Shown: positions 8,474 to 19,123 of the stretch, in pieces | Layout: every line of letters begins with the position of its first letter | Position numbering within the stretch: position 1 is the first letter of the stretch | Source of the DNA: Thiocapsa sp. | GTDB taxonomy: Bacteria; Pseudomonadota; Gammaproteobacteria; Chromatiales; Chromatiaceae | DNA length: 64,000 nucleotides | Assembly (NCBI RefSeq): GCF_018399035.1 | Contig: NZ_CP073760.1 | Coordinates: forward strand, 2,480,001 to 2,544,000 | Reading direction: 5' to 3' | The notes under the pieces: model-generated | Told to the model about the DNA's origin: nothing | Databases searched by the model: none | Seen by the model: only the letters and a program-made list of their open reading frames with translations | Translations under genes and position numbers: made by a program

Positions 8474-8929
8474 ATGTCAACGAAACGCTACCTTCCCGGA
8501 TTTGCCGCAGCCTCGCTGGCGCTCTTGATGAGCAGCGGCGTTGCCGGAGCAGCCCCACCCGCCACCGTCGGTTTGATCGCGTTCTCGCCGGTGACGATTC
8601 CCGACAGCGGCGGAGCGGCCCTCGAACAAGCCGTGCTGACCCTTGGCGAGACGTCCTACGAGGTGACGTTCAGCGGCTTGGGTGTCGGCGGTGCGAAGGG
8701 TGTGGCGGTCACCGTGACCGGCGAGGTCTACGGGCTGAGCAATCCGAATGCGCTGGAGGGCGTCTATGTGACCGAGCTGGCCTCGGCGCCGCCGACGGAG
8801 GTGAGCAGCGATGATCTCTGGCTAGACAGTGCGCGCGGGGTGAGTCTGCTGCTGCACACGGACACCTCCGCCGCCGCCATCGCGGCGGGGAGCGATACCG
8901 TGCTGGTGCAATTCGGGTGGGCGGAATGA
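8474..8929 (+). CDS. Secreted protein of unknown function
   Basis: A 151-residue protein with a signal peptide (MSTKRYLPGF, then AAASLALLMSSGVAGA, cleavage near AGA-APP). The mature protein is beta-rich and has no cysteine and no motif I recognise. AGGAG is well placed upstream of the ATG at 8474. The gene follows 8442 by 31 bases, so it is very probably cotranscribed with its neighbours. Confidence 0.75.
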   Translation: MSTKRYLPGFAAASLALLMSSGVAGAAPPATVGLIAFSPVTIPDSGGAALEQAVLTLGETSYEVTFSGLGVGGAKGVAVTVTGEVYGLSNPNALEGVYVTELASAPPTEVSSDDLWLDSARGVSLLLHTDTSAAAIAAGSDTVLVQFGWAE

Positions 8930-9017
8930 CACGACCTGCGGTCGCCGCCCGATCCCCGCTCGGGTCGCGGGGCGTCAATGTCCATCTTCAACAGCTTGCG
9001 ATTATAGGGATGCATCG

Positions 9018-10652
9018 ATGAACCAGCTTCACTCCCTGAGGATTTCCGTGCTGACCGTGGCCTTGGGCGTCGCGGCCAATGCCGGCGCGACCGTGACCTG
9101 GCAGTACCTCGACGGCTTCAACAACCTCGGAGTACCCAATAACCTGGTCGACATGAGCGCCAAGATCCCGCCCGGTCTCCTGACCGAGATCCACGCGCGT
9201 CTGCCCGAAACCAAGGATATCCGCAAGACCGATCCGACGCTGATCACGGACGATCGGGGCGCGAACATCAATCTGCTCGAGGATGCCGAGATCAGCGTGG
9301 CCTTCGTCCACGAAGGCGCCGGCTACCGGAATGCCGTCGGGTTCTTCACCTACGATCCGGGCAATGTCCCGCGCTCGGCCGGCGAGCTGTCGACCAAGAT
9401 CCTGTTCCCGAACTTCTCGCTCCCGCCCGAAGGCGGCCTGAAGACCGGGGACGGCGTCAACCTGGGCAAATTCAAGGCCGGCACGGCGGTCGGTTTCACC
9501 ATCGTGTCGAACGGCTGGAAGGGCCGCGGCGTGGATCCCAATCACTCGCCGAGCGCCATCTTCTATTCGCTGAAGGCGCTGAATCCGGAAAAGCCGACCA
9601 CCGCCGATCCGAACCTGAACGCGCATACGGTGCTGCTCTCCAAGCCGGAGGACGAGCTGCTGGTCCTGGGTTTCGAGGATCTGAACCGGGGCGGCGGCGA
9701 TCACGATTTCAACGATGTCTTGATCGCCATCAAGGTCACCCCCTTCTCCGCGATCGATCGTGGCCAGGTGAAGCTGTTGAGCGTCGTCGCCGATACCGAC
9801 AACGACGGGATCAGCGACGATCTGGACGCCTTCCCGACGGATCCGGCGCGGGCCGCGCGGCGGTTTTATCCGAATGCGACCGGCTTCGGGTCGTTGGCCT
9901 TCGAGGATCTGTGGCCGAAGAAGGGCGACTTCGACATGAACGATCTGGTGATGGCCTATCGGGTGATCGAGACCATCAATGCCCGCAACGAGATCACGGA
10001 CCTCAAGCTGATCTACGAGATCCGGGCCCGCGGGGCGGGCTCGGACAACGGCTTCGGCGTGCATTTTCCGGGGCTGAGCCGCGACCTGATCGATACGGCG
10101 AAAACCACCCTGAGCATTCGCGATCAGGCGCCCGTGGCGCTCCCCCTGGAGGCCGGACAGAGGGATGTGGTCTTCATCCTGTCGTCCAATGTGACGACCC
10201 TGACCAAGACCGGGGCGGCCTTCCCCTGCTCGATGTTCAACACCGTGATGCGGTGTCCGCGCTCCGCGCCGGTGCCGATGGTGGCGGAGATCCATTTCAA
10301 GACGCCGTTGCCGCGCGAGCAGGTCGGGGATGCGCCCTACAACCCCTTCATCTACCGCACCTCCAAGCGCGGTCTGGAGGTCCACCTGGTCGATCATCCG
10401 CCGACCGACAAGGCCGATCCCAAGCTGTTCGGAACGCTGGACGATCGTTCGGATCCCGCGCAGGGCCGCTACTACCGGACCGCCGACGATCAGCCCTGGG
10501 CGCTGGACGTGCCGGAGACCTGGCGTCATCCCACGGAGTGGAACAACATCGCCTGGGCCTATCCGGACTTCGTGACCTGGGCCAACAGTCGCGGGGCGAA
10601 GGCGGCGAACTGGTACATCGGGCGGATGACCGAGGCGCAGATCTTCAAGTGA
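9018..10652 (+). CDS. Secreted DUF4114/LruC-domain protein
   Basis: A 544-residue protein with a signal peptide ending near NAGA. Its middle contains GFEDLNRGGGDHDFNDVLIA, the acidic signature of the DUF4114 domain. Next comes a calcium-type segment, DTDNDGISDDLDAFPTDP, like a thrombospondin type 3 repeat. A second FEDLWPKKGDFDMNDLV then opens a C-terminal LruC-type domain of about 220 residues. The family is found in surface or exported proteins; its role is not known. It is last in the sigma-54 operon. No LPXTG, PEP-CTERM or autotransporter end is seen. Confidence 0.85.
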   Translation: MNQLHSLRISVLTVALGVAANAGATVTWQYLDGFNNLGVPNNLVDMSAKIPPGLLTEIHARLPETKDIRKTDPTLITDDRGANINLLEDAEISVAFVHEGAGYRNAVGFFTYDPGNVPRSAGELSTKILFPNFSLPPEGGLKTGDGVNLGKFKAGTAVGFTIVSNGWKGRGVDPNHSPSAIFYSLKALNPEKPTTADPNLNAHTVLLSKPEDELLVLGFEDLNRGGGDHDFNDVLIAIKVTPFSAIDRGQVKLLSVVADTDNDGISDDLDAFPTDPARAARRFYPNATGFGSLAFEDLWPKKGDFDMNDLVMAYRVIETINARNEITDLKLIYEIRARGAGSDNGFGVHFPGLSRDLIDTAKTTLSIRDQAPVALPLEAGQRDVVFILSSNVTTLTKTGAAFPCSMFNTVMRCPRSAPVPMVAEIHFKTPLPREQVGDAPYNPFIYRTSKRGLEVHLVDHPPTDKADPKLFGTLDDRSDPAQGRYYRTADDQPWALDVPETWRHPTEWNNIAWAYPDFVTWANSRGAKAANWYIGRMTEAQIFK

Positions 10653-10804
10653 GGACCGCGTCGCGGGGCTCGGCAGCGGCGGTGTGACGGGCCGACGGTG
10701 CCTCACGCGCGGGTCCAGGCCGGCGACGAGGCGCAGCCCTTCGCCCGGTCTCCCGCGTCGGCCGAGCCCATGGGCAGGCGCGCGGCAACCGCGGATCCGC
10801 GGGG

Positions 10805-12178
<1,374 letters not shown>

Positions 12179-12397
12179 GCTGAGCGCTCCGTGCCGTTGC
12201 GTGAAAGGGCAAGTCTAGGCGATATTCGTCGGCGGGTCGCTGATGTAGAGTTCCCGAACCCAGGTCAAGATATCGCCTATCGCGCCGACGGCGAAGGACA
12301 TCAGCGGCTCCGCACACCTGGAAAAGAATCTCGACTTCCCGACGGCGACGCTGTGCGAGAATCCTTGCCCTGTCGTTGTCGCGAGGTAATGCCGTCC

Positions 12398-15300
12398 ATG
12401 CACCCGGTGGCCCTGAACAAGATGCCGTCTCCGCTCGGCCCGCCGCTGCCCGGTCGACCCGGCGAGCGCCTGCTGTGGGGGCGGCTGTATGGCGCGAGCG
12501 TCGCGCTCGCGATCGCCGAGGCCGCGCGCACGCATGACGGGCTGATCCTCGCGGTCGTCCCGGATGTCCAAGCCGCTGCCCATCTGCGCGCCGAGCTCGG
12601 ATTCTTTTTGGCCGGGAGCGGCCTCCCGCTGCTGGGTTTTCCGGACTGGGAGACCCTGCCCTACGACGTCTTCTCGCCGCTTCCCGAGCTGGTCTCGGAA
12701 CGGCTCTTGACGCTGCACCGCTTGCCGGGGCTCGACAAGGGCGTCTTGGTCGTCCCGGTCGCCACCCTGATGCAGCGCTTGCCGCCGCGCGAGTATGTGG
12801 ACGGGCAGTCACTGGTGCTTGCGGTCGGGGATCGTCTGGACCTGGATGCGACGCGGCGGCGCCTGGAGCGTGCCGGCTATTCCTGCGTCTCCCAGGTCAT
12901 CGGTCACGGCGAGTATGCGGTGCGTGGCTCACTGCTCGACGTCTTTCCGATGGGCAGCGAGGTCCCGCTGCGCATCGACCTCTTCGACCAGGAGGTCGAG
13001 ACCATCCGGACCTTCGACCCGGAGACCCAGCGCTCGCAGGAGAAGCTGGAACGGGTCCGGATGCTGCCGGCGCGTGAATTCCCGCTGACCGAAGAGGCGA
13101 TCTCGGGGTTTCGCCAACGCTATCGGGCGAGCTTCGAGGGCGACCCGCAAGCCAGCCTGGTCTATCGCGAGGTGTCGGAGGGGCGCACGCCGGGCGGGCT
13201 GGAATACTATTTGCCGCTCTTTTTCGAGGCGACCGCGACACTCTTCGACTATCTGCCCGCGGGCGTCCTGGCCTTGGAGTCCGACACCTGCCGCGAGACC
13301 GCGACGAGCTTCATCGCCGGCGTCGCTCAGCGCTACGAGCAGCGTCGTCACGACATCGAGCGTCCGCTCCTGCCGCCCGCTAAGCTCTATCTGCATCCCG
13401 ACGAGATGGCCGGGGCGCTCAACCGGCTGTCGGGCGTGCTCTATCAGTCCCCCGAGGTGCCGGATCGGCGCAAGGGATATGCGGCGTTTCACAACTTCGC
13501 GACCACCACCCTGCCCCCGCTCGCCATCCAGGCGCGCGCGGCGCAACCTGCGCAAGCCTTGCAGGACTTCCTGAGCGCGCCGGGACGTCGGGTCCTGTTC
13601 GTCGCCGAGAGTACCGGACGGCGCGAGATGCTCGCCGAGCATCTGGCCGGGTTCAACATCCGTGCTCGTCAGATCGAGGGCTGGCAATCCTTCATCGACG
13701 GCGATCTCGAGATGGCGTTGACGGTCGCGCCGCTGGAGCGCGGTCTGCTGCTGGAAGACCGCGGCATCGCCCTGGTCACCGAGACCCAGCTCTACGGCGA
13801 GCGGGTGCGCCAGGAGCGGCGGCGCCGCGCGCGCGAGCGCGACAGCGACGCCATCGTGCGCAACCTCACCGAGCTCACCGCGGGTGCGCCGGTCGTGCAC
13901 GAGGAGCACGGCGTGGGGCGCTATCTGGGGCTGCAAACCCTGCAGGTCGGCGGCATGACCACCGAGTTCCTCGCGCTCGAATACGCCAACGGCGACAAGC
14001 TCTATGTCCCGGTCAGCTCCCTGCATCTGATCTCGCGCTACACCGGGGCCTCGCCCGAGAATGCCCCGCTCCACCGGCTCGGCGGCGAGCAGTGGGACCG
14101 GATCAAGCGCAAGGCCGCGCAGAAGGCGCACGACGTGGCCGCCGAGCTGCTCGATATCTATGCACGGCGAGCCGCCCGCGAGGGTGTGGCCTGCCCGGCG
14201 CCGGGTGACGACTATGCCGCCTTCGCCGCCGCCTTCCCCTTCGAAGAGACGCCCGATCAGCTGCGCGCCATCGAGGGCGTGATCGCGGACATGGAAGACG
14301 CCAAGCCGATGGACCGAGTGGTCTGCGGCGATGTCGGCTTCGGCAAGACCGAGGTCGCCATGCGGGCGGCCTTCATGGCCGTGCAGGGCGGACGGCAGGT
14401 CGCCGTGCTGGTGCCGACCACGCTGCTCGCCCAACAGCATTTCGAGAACTTCTCCGACCGCTTCGCCGACTGGCCGATCAAGATCGAGAGTCTGTCGCGG
14501 TTCCGCACGGCGAAGGAGCAGAAGAAGGTGCTCGAGGGTCTGGCCGACGGCACGGTCGACATCCTGGTCGGCACCCACAAGCTGCTGCAGCCCAACCTGA
14601 AATTCAAGAATCTGGGACTGGCGATCATCGACGAGGAGCACCGTTTCGGGGTGCGCCACAAGGAGCAGCTCAAGAATCTGCGCAGCGAGGTGGACATCCT
14701 GACCCTCACGGCGACGCCGATCCCGCGCACGCTCAACATGGCCATGTCCGGCCTGCGCGATCTGTCCATCATCGCCACCCCGCCGGTCGAGCGTCATCCG
14801 ATCAAGACCTTCGTCAGCCCCTGGAACGACGGACTGATCCAGGAGGCGGTGCTGCGCGAGCTCAAGCGCGGCGGTCAGGTCTATTTTCTCCACAACGAGG
14901 TGGAAACGATCGAGAACCAAGCGCAGAAGCTCGAGGCACTGATCCCGGAGGCGCGCGTGCAGGTCGCGCACGGACAGATGCGCGAGCGTGATCTCGAACG
15001 GGTGATGCGCGACTTCTATCACCAGCGCTTCAACCTGCTGGTTTGCACCACCATCATCGAGAGCGGCATCGACGTGCCGAGCGCCAACACCATCGTCATC
15101 AACCGGGCGGACAAGCTGGGCCTGGCGCAGTTGCATCAGCTGCGCGGACGCGTCGGGCGCTCGCACCATCGCGCCTATGCCTATCTGATCACGCCGCCGA
15201 CCACAGCGATGACGGCGGATGCCAAAAAGCGACTGGAGGCGATCGAGTCGATGGAGGATCTGGGTGCCGGCTTCACGCTGGCGACCCATGATCTCGAGAT

Positions 15301-15886
15301 CCGCGGTGCCGGCGAGCTGCTCGGCGACGAGCAATCCGGTCAGATCCACGAGGTCGGCTTCTCCCTCTACATGGATCTCTTGGAGCGGGCCGTGCAGGCG
15401 CTCAAGGCCGGTCGCACGCCCGAGCTGGACCGCCCGCTGAGCCACGGCGCCGAGATCGACCTCGGCCTACCCGCCCTCTTACCGAGCGACTATCTGCCCG
15501 ACGTGCATGCGCGTCTCGTCATGTATAAGCGGATTGCGAGCGCCGCCACGGCCGGCGATCTCAGGGAGCTGCAGGTGGAAATGATCGACCGCTTCGGTCT
15601 GCTGCCCGAGCCGGCCAAGAACCTGCTCGAGATCACCGAGCTGAAGCTGAAGGTCCAACCGTACGGGATCCGCAAGATCGAAGCCGGGCCGGCGAGCGGG
15701 CGGATCCTCTTCGACGAGGCGCCGAGCATCGACCCCGGCAACCTGATCCGGCTGATTCAGCAAAAGCCAAAGGAATTCAAACTCGACGGCAGCGACAAGC
15801 TGCGCTTCTACCGAGACATGGCCGAGCCGCAACGGCGGCTGCAACAGGTCAACGCGGTGGTTGCGCAGTTGGTCGGCCCAAAATAA
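12398..15886 (+). CDS. mfd: Transcription-repair coupling factor Mfd
   Basis: A 1162-residue protein, near the 1148 of E. coli. It has the UvrB-like N-terminus, the RNA-polymerase interaction domain (HEEHGVGRYLGL), the RecG-like helicase with GDVGFGKTEVAM (Walker A) and IIDEEHRFGV (DEEH), LTATPIPRTL, the RLRGRVGRS-type motif QLRGRVGRSHHRAYAYL, and the C-terminal TRCF domain. Mfd removes RNA polymerase stalled at lesions and recruits UvrA. The start at 12398 (MHPVAL) is spaced best from gcgagg; 12389 is an alternative. It is divergent from the sigma-54 regulator. Confidence 0.96.
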   Translation: MHPVALNKMPSPLGPPLPGRPGERLLWGRLYGASVALAIAEAARTHDGLILAVVPDVQAAAHLRAELGFFLAGSGLPLLGFPDWETLPYDVFSPLPELVSERLLTLHRLPGLDKGVLVVPVATLMQRLPPREYVDGQSLVLAVGDRLDLDATRRRLERAGYSCVSQVIGHGEYAVRGSLLDVFPMGSEVPLRIDLFDQEVETIRTFDPETQRSQEKLERVRMLPAREFPLTEEAISGFRQRYRASFEGDPQASLVYREVSEGRTPGGLEYYLPLFFEATATLFDYLPAGVLALESDTCRETATSFIAGVAQRYEQRRHDIERPLLPPAKLYLHPDEMAGALNRLSGVLYQSPEVPDRRKGYAAFHNFATTTLPPLAIQARAAQPAQALQDFLSAPGRRVLFVAESTGRREMLAEHLAGFNIRARQIEGWQSFIDGDLEMALTVAPLERGLLLEDRGIALVTETQLYGERVRQERRRRARERDSDAIVRNLTELTAGAPVVHEEHGVGRYLGLQTLQVGGMTTEFLALEYANGDKLYVPVSSLHLISRYTGASPENAPLHRLGGEQWDRIKRKAAQKAHDVAAELLDIYARRAAREGVACPAPGDDYAAFAAAFPFEETPDQLRAIEGVIADMEDAKPMDRVVCGDVGFGKTEVAMRAAFMAVQGGRQVAVLVPTTLLAQQHFENFSDRFADWPIKIESLSRFRTAKEQKKVLEGLADGTVDILVGTHKLLQPNLKFKNLGLAIIDEEHRFGVRHKEQLKNLRSEVDILTLTATPIPRTLNMAMSGLRDLSIIATPPVERHPIKTFVSPWNDGLIQEAVLRELKRGGQVYFLHNEVETIENQAQKLEALIPEARVQVAHGQMRERDLERVMRDFYHQRFNLLVCTTIIESGIDVPSANTIVINRADKLGLAQLHQLRGRVGRSHHRAYAYLITPPTTAMTADAKKRLEAIESMEDLGAGFTLATHDLEIRGAGELLGDEQSGQIHEVGFSLYMDLLERAVQALKAGRTPELDRPLSHGAEIDLGLPALLPSDYLPDVHARLVMYKRIASAATAGDLRELQVEMIDRFGLLPEPAKNLLEITELKLKVQPYGIRKIEAGPASGRILFDEAPSIDPGNLIRLIQQKPKEFKLDGSDKLRFYRDMAEPQRRLQQVNAVVAQLVGPK

Positions 15887-16255
15887 AAGGGGCATTCGAG
15901 TCGCAACGGTTGCGAGGGGGGAGCACCCATCCTCCACCCCGTCGTTCCGATTGTGATGCAGGGTTGCAGCGCTAAGGCGCAGTCAATTGCGGACGCGTTG
16001 ATGCGATATCGACTCCCGAGCAGGCGGTCGGCGTTGCTTCGGAGGTTGGTTCGGCAAAACATTTCCGACGTGTGCTGACCTGGATCATTGCGGTTCTCCA
16101 CCGATTCTCCTACCTTCAAAGCTCGGCTACGGCGTGTGACCCTGCGACTCAGATGCGTCGCTTAGTCGGTATTACCTTTACATCGAGCTTTCGATGTTTC
16201 TGGAGCACGTCATATCGGCGCTGCCGCGATGCGTCACTTCAAGGAAGAAACCTCC
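15887..16255. other. Intergenic region without recognised feature
   Basis: Between mfd and the protease gene. Base composition falls below that of the flanking core genes. No tRNA, strong terminator or coding frame was found in this part. Confidence 0.4.
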
Positions 16256-16510
16256 ATGCCCCGATCGATCACCTTCCCGCACATCTCGCAGATCCGGTGC
16301 CACGTGTCGCCGGCCCTCGCCGCACTCCGCCACGCCAATCTAGCCCTTTCTTTCCGAGAATCAGCCCAAGGAGCGGACAACGGCTCAGGGCTCGTCCGTG
16401 CGAGCGCACGTCGGCGTCATGCTAATCATCGGGGTAGCCCGGTCGGCTTACACGACATCAGTAATCCCTCTCAGAGATCCCGGAGACCGAGAATGGTGTC
16501 CGGGCGTTGA
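16256..16510 (+). CDS. Possible small ORF upstream of the protease gene
   Basis: An 84-residue frame starting MPRSITFPHISQIRC behind a good ribosome-binding site (aaggaag, 8 bases before the ATG). It has no signal peptide and no recognisable domain, and its C-terminal half is arginine-rich like a shadow frame. It could be a leader peptide, a decayed gene or noise. Confidence 0.25.
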   Translation: MPRSITFPHISQIRCHVSPALAALRHANLALSFRESAQGADNGSGLVRASARRRHANHRGSPVGLHDISNPSQRSRRPRMVSGR

Positions 16511-16545
16511 ATTCGACCATTTCGCTCATCGCGAGAAAGATCACC

Positions 16546-18798
16546 ATGAACATTCGCCCAAAGGTACAAAAGGAACGGAACGTTGTTCGACGTGCAAAGA
16601 ATGCCTCGATTTCAGTCACCCTCGCATTCGTTGCCGGGTTCGCTGCCATGTCGACCTCGTCGGCCAATAGCGCAATCGACGCACCTAACGCTCCAAATCG
16701 GAGCGTGGAGCTTGAGACCAAGACGGGGCAAAGCACGGATTACCGTGGCGCTCCATCGGAAAAAGGCGTGGCTCATCGCGAGTTGTTGGATCAAGCTCAA
16801 TCCTTAGGTCGAGTCCCGGTCATCGTAAAACTCAAGACCTGGTTGCAGCCCGAATCAATACTCGACCATGACGGAATCTCGCAACAGCGAGAAGTGCTCT
16901 CGACGATGCAACAGCGCGTTCTGGATGATTTGTCCGCGACGAGCGGACGGGATCAAGCAGCCATGGGCATCAAGCGCTTCGCTCTAACACCCGCTTTCGC
17001 GATGCAGGCGAGTGAGTCCGACATTTTGGACCTCCTAGCGCATCCCGACGTTCTCGATGTGGTGGAGGATAGCATCATGCTCCCCTTCCTAATGGATAGT
17101 GTTCCGCTGATTGGCGGACTCGATGGCTCCTTCCGTGGATACACCGGGCAAGGCCAAGTCGTCGCCGTTCTGGATACGGGCGTGGATAAGAATCACCCCT
17201 TTTTGAGAGGTAAGGTGGTTGCGGAGGCATGCTACTCGTCGAATGTCCCTGCACTCGGTGCGACTTCGCTTTGTCCGGGAAGCGTGTCTGAATCCACGGC
17301 AAGCGGCTCCGGAATCAATTGTCCGGTCACCTTAGCCGGTTGTGATCACGGCACCCATGTCGCGGGAATCGCCGCAGGACAAAGTGACAGCTTTTCCGGT
17401 GTTGCCAGAGACGCCGACATCATCGCCGCTCAGATATTTTCTCGTTTCAATTCAGTCAGCATCTGTGGGAGCACAGCTCCTTGCATTCGCACGTTTACTT
17501 CTGATTCCCTTCGTGCGTTGGAGCGCATCTACCTTCTCAGAACCAATCACTCAATCGCGGTCATCAACATGAGTCTCGGAGGCGGTGCATTTACGGGCCC
17601 CTGTAACGATGATGCCAGGCGCCCGATTATCGACCAGCTGCGAACCGCTGGCATTGCAACCGTCGCTGCCAGTGGAAACGAGGGCTACATCAACGCGATC
17701 AGCGCGCCCGCATGCGTTTCGAGTGCGATCAGTGTTGGAAGCACATCGAAGGCGGACCAGATTTCGATCTTCTCCAATAGCGCTTACTTCCTCGATTTAC
17801 TGGCGCCCGGAGAATCCATTTATTCAGCAGTCACAGGCACAGGCTACGCGTCTAAAAGCGGAACCTCGATGGCAACACCACACGTCGCCGGAGCTTGGGC
17901 CGTGATCAAATCAGCGCAACCCGCCGCAGACCCCGATACCATTCTGAGCACGCTCAAATCGACTGGAATGTCTCTTACTGATGTCAACGACATCACAACG
18001 CCTAGGGTTCAGGTTGATCGCGCTGTCGATGAGATCGCGGGCACACAAGCGGCCATCAACACCGCTGTCCTACCCTACGCCCGTGCCGTCGCGATCGCCG
18101 AAACCGCCACCGCCTTCGCGAGCGTCATCAACAGCGGCGACGCGACGGCATTAGATTGCTTGATTGCCCTGCCCACTGGCATTCCCGCAACCTTGAGCTA
18201 CCAGACGACCACCGCAGCCAACGCCCTGACCGGGTCACCGAACACCCCTGTCGACATTGCCGCTGGCGCAACCCAAGGCTTCGTCTTCGGCATCACACCG
18301 AGCCAAGCGATGGCCGCGACCGAGATCCCGCTGGTGTTCGACTGCGCCAACACCGCTCCGGCGGCGAGCTATCCCGGCCTCAACACCTTCATCCTCTCCG
18401 CCGCCGCAACCGCGCCGCCGGATCTCCTCGCCATCGGCGCGACCCCGAGCGGCGACGGCGTGGTGCGCTTGCCAAGCCGCGACGGGACCGGTTTCTTCGC
18501 CACGGCGGCGGTGAACATCGGCAGTGCCGGGTCGATCACCGTCAGCGCCGACGACGGCGGGCGCGGTCTGCCGCTGAGCCTGCGGGTCTGCGAGACCACC
18601 CCGGCAGGGGAATGGATCGTTTGCGGAAACAACCTGACACGTTCCGTCGGCGCTGCCCAAACGGCCTATTACAGCGTTTTTGCCACAGGCACCGGTCAGC
18701 CGATCGCCTTCGATCCGGCCAACAATAGACTGTTCCTGCGCTTCGCCGCGAACGGGAGGACGGTGGGTGCGACGAATGTCGCGGTGACGGCGCCGTAG
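16546..18798 (+). CDS. Secreted S8 (subtilisin-like) protease with shared C-terminal domain
   Basis: A 750-residue protein. After a signal-like N-terminus (hydrophobic SVTLAFVAGFAAM) comes an inhibitor-I9-like propeptide. The subtilase domain shows Asp210 (VVAVLDTGVD), His268 (CDHGTHVAG), oxyanion Asn378 (ASGNEG) and Ser441 (GTSMATPHVAG), so it should be active. From about residue 504 it carries the island's common C-terminal domain, with cysteines in LDC, VFDC, RVCE and IVCG. I chose the ATG at 16546 (MNIRPK), behind gagaaag; 16507 is an in-frame alternative. It is first of the five paralogous C-terminal-domain genes. Confidence 0.9.
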   Translation: MNIRPKVQKERNVVRRAKNASISVTLAFVAGFAAMSTSSANSAIDAPNAPNRSVELETKTGQSTDYRGAPSEKGVAHRELLDQAQSLGRVPVIVKLKTWLQPESILDHDGISQQREVLSTMQQRVLDDLSATSGRDQAAMGIKRFALTPAFAMQASESDILDLLAHPDVLDVVEDSIMLPFLMDSVPLIGGLDGSFRGYTGQGQVVAVLDTGVDKNHPFLRGKVVAEACYSSNVPALGATSLCPGSVSESTASGSGINCPVTLAGCDHGTHVAGIAAGQSDSFSGVARDADIIAAQIFSRFNSVSICGSTAPCIRTFTSDSLRALERIYLLRTNHSIAVINMSLGGGAFTGPCNDDARRPIIDQLRTAGIATVAASGNEGYINAISAPACVSSAISVGSTSKADQISIFSNSAYFLDLLAPGESIYSAVTGTGYASKSGTSMATPHVAGAWAVIKSAQPAADPDTILSTLKSTGMSLTDVNDITTPRVQVDRAVDEIAGTQAAINTAVLPYARAVAIAETATAFASVINSGDATALDCLIALPTGIPATLSYQTTTAANALTGSPNTPVDIAAGATQGFVFGITPSQAMAATEIPLVFDCANTAPAASYPGLNTFILSAAATAPPDLLAIGATPSGDGVVRLPSRDGTGFFATAAVNIGSAGSITVSADDGGRGLPLSLRVCETTPAGEWIVCGNNLTRSVGAAQTAYYSVFATGTGQPIAFDPANNRLFLRFAANGRTVGATNVAVTAP

Positions 18799-18873
18799 CA
18801 AGGCACATGGCTGAGCGGTTAGATCACCTGGTCGCGGCCCCCAAGCCATTCCCGCTTGTCTTCATTTGGACGA

Positions 18874-19069
18874 CGCGACTCTATAGCGAGCTTGCGCCTT
18901 GATCATCAGGAAGCTTCCTTAGATGGGCCATTCAGAGTACGAAACAGATATGACTCGATGCCTACATGCCGGCCGCGATACAGCGCCGACGATATGGGGA
19001 AAACCCCGATCCGTGAACGCCAGTCAATCCACCGAGCCGACCAGACGAGAGCAGTGCGAGGAAGGATCC
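18874..19069 (+). promoter_or_regulatory. Duplicated leader region, copy 1
   Basis: About 200 bases from cgcgactc up to the ATG at 19070 are related to 23653-23851, upstream of the ASH-repeat gene. Both contain gatca(t/c)c, an atggg(c/a)cattca block and the same end, tgcgaggaag-atccatgtct. It probably contains the promoter and ribosome-binding site of a lost paralogue. Confidence 0.55.
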
Positions 19070-19123
19070 ATGTCTACCCCGAATGGCACTAAGATAAGGG
19101 AGGATGCAGTCGCAAGATCCTGA
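19070..19123 (+). pseudogene. Start of a lost island gene, cut off at the IS element
   Basis: An ATG with a perfect gaggaag ribosome-binding site opens a frame of only 17 codons (MSTPNGTKIREDAVARS). The leader and first codons (ATG TCT) match those of the gene at 23852. The IS4-family element begins within or just after these codons, so this is probably the 5' stump of a sixth secreted protein. No matching 3' part was found beyond the IS. Confidence 0.5.

Noticed and set aside
12929..15445. 838-residue open frame opposite mfd
   Set aside because: Antisense shadow of mfd; no motif, no ribosome-binding site.
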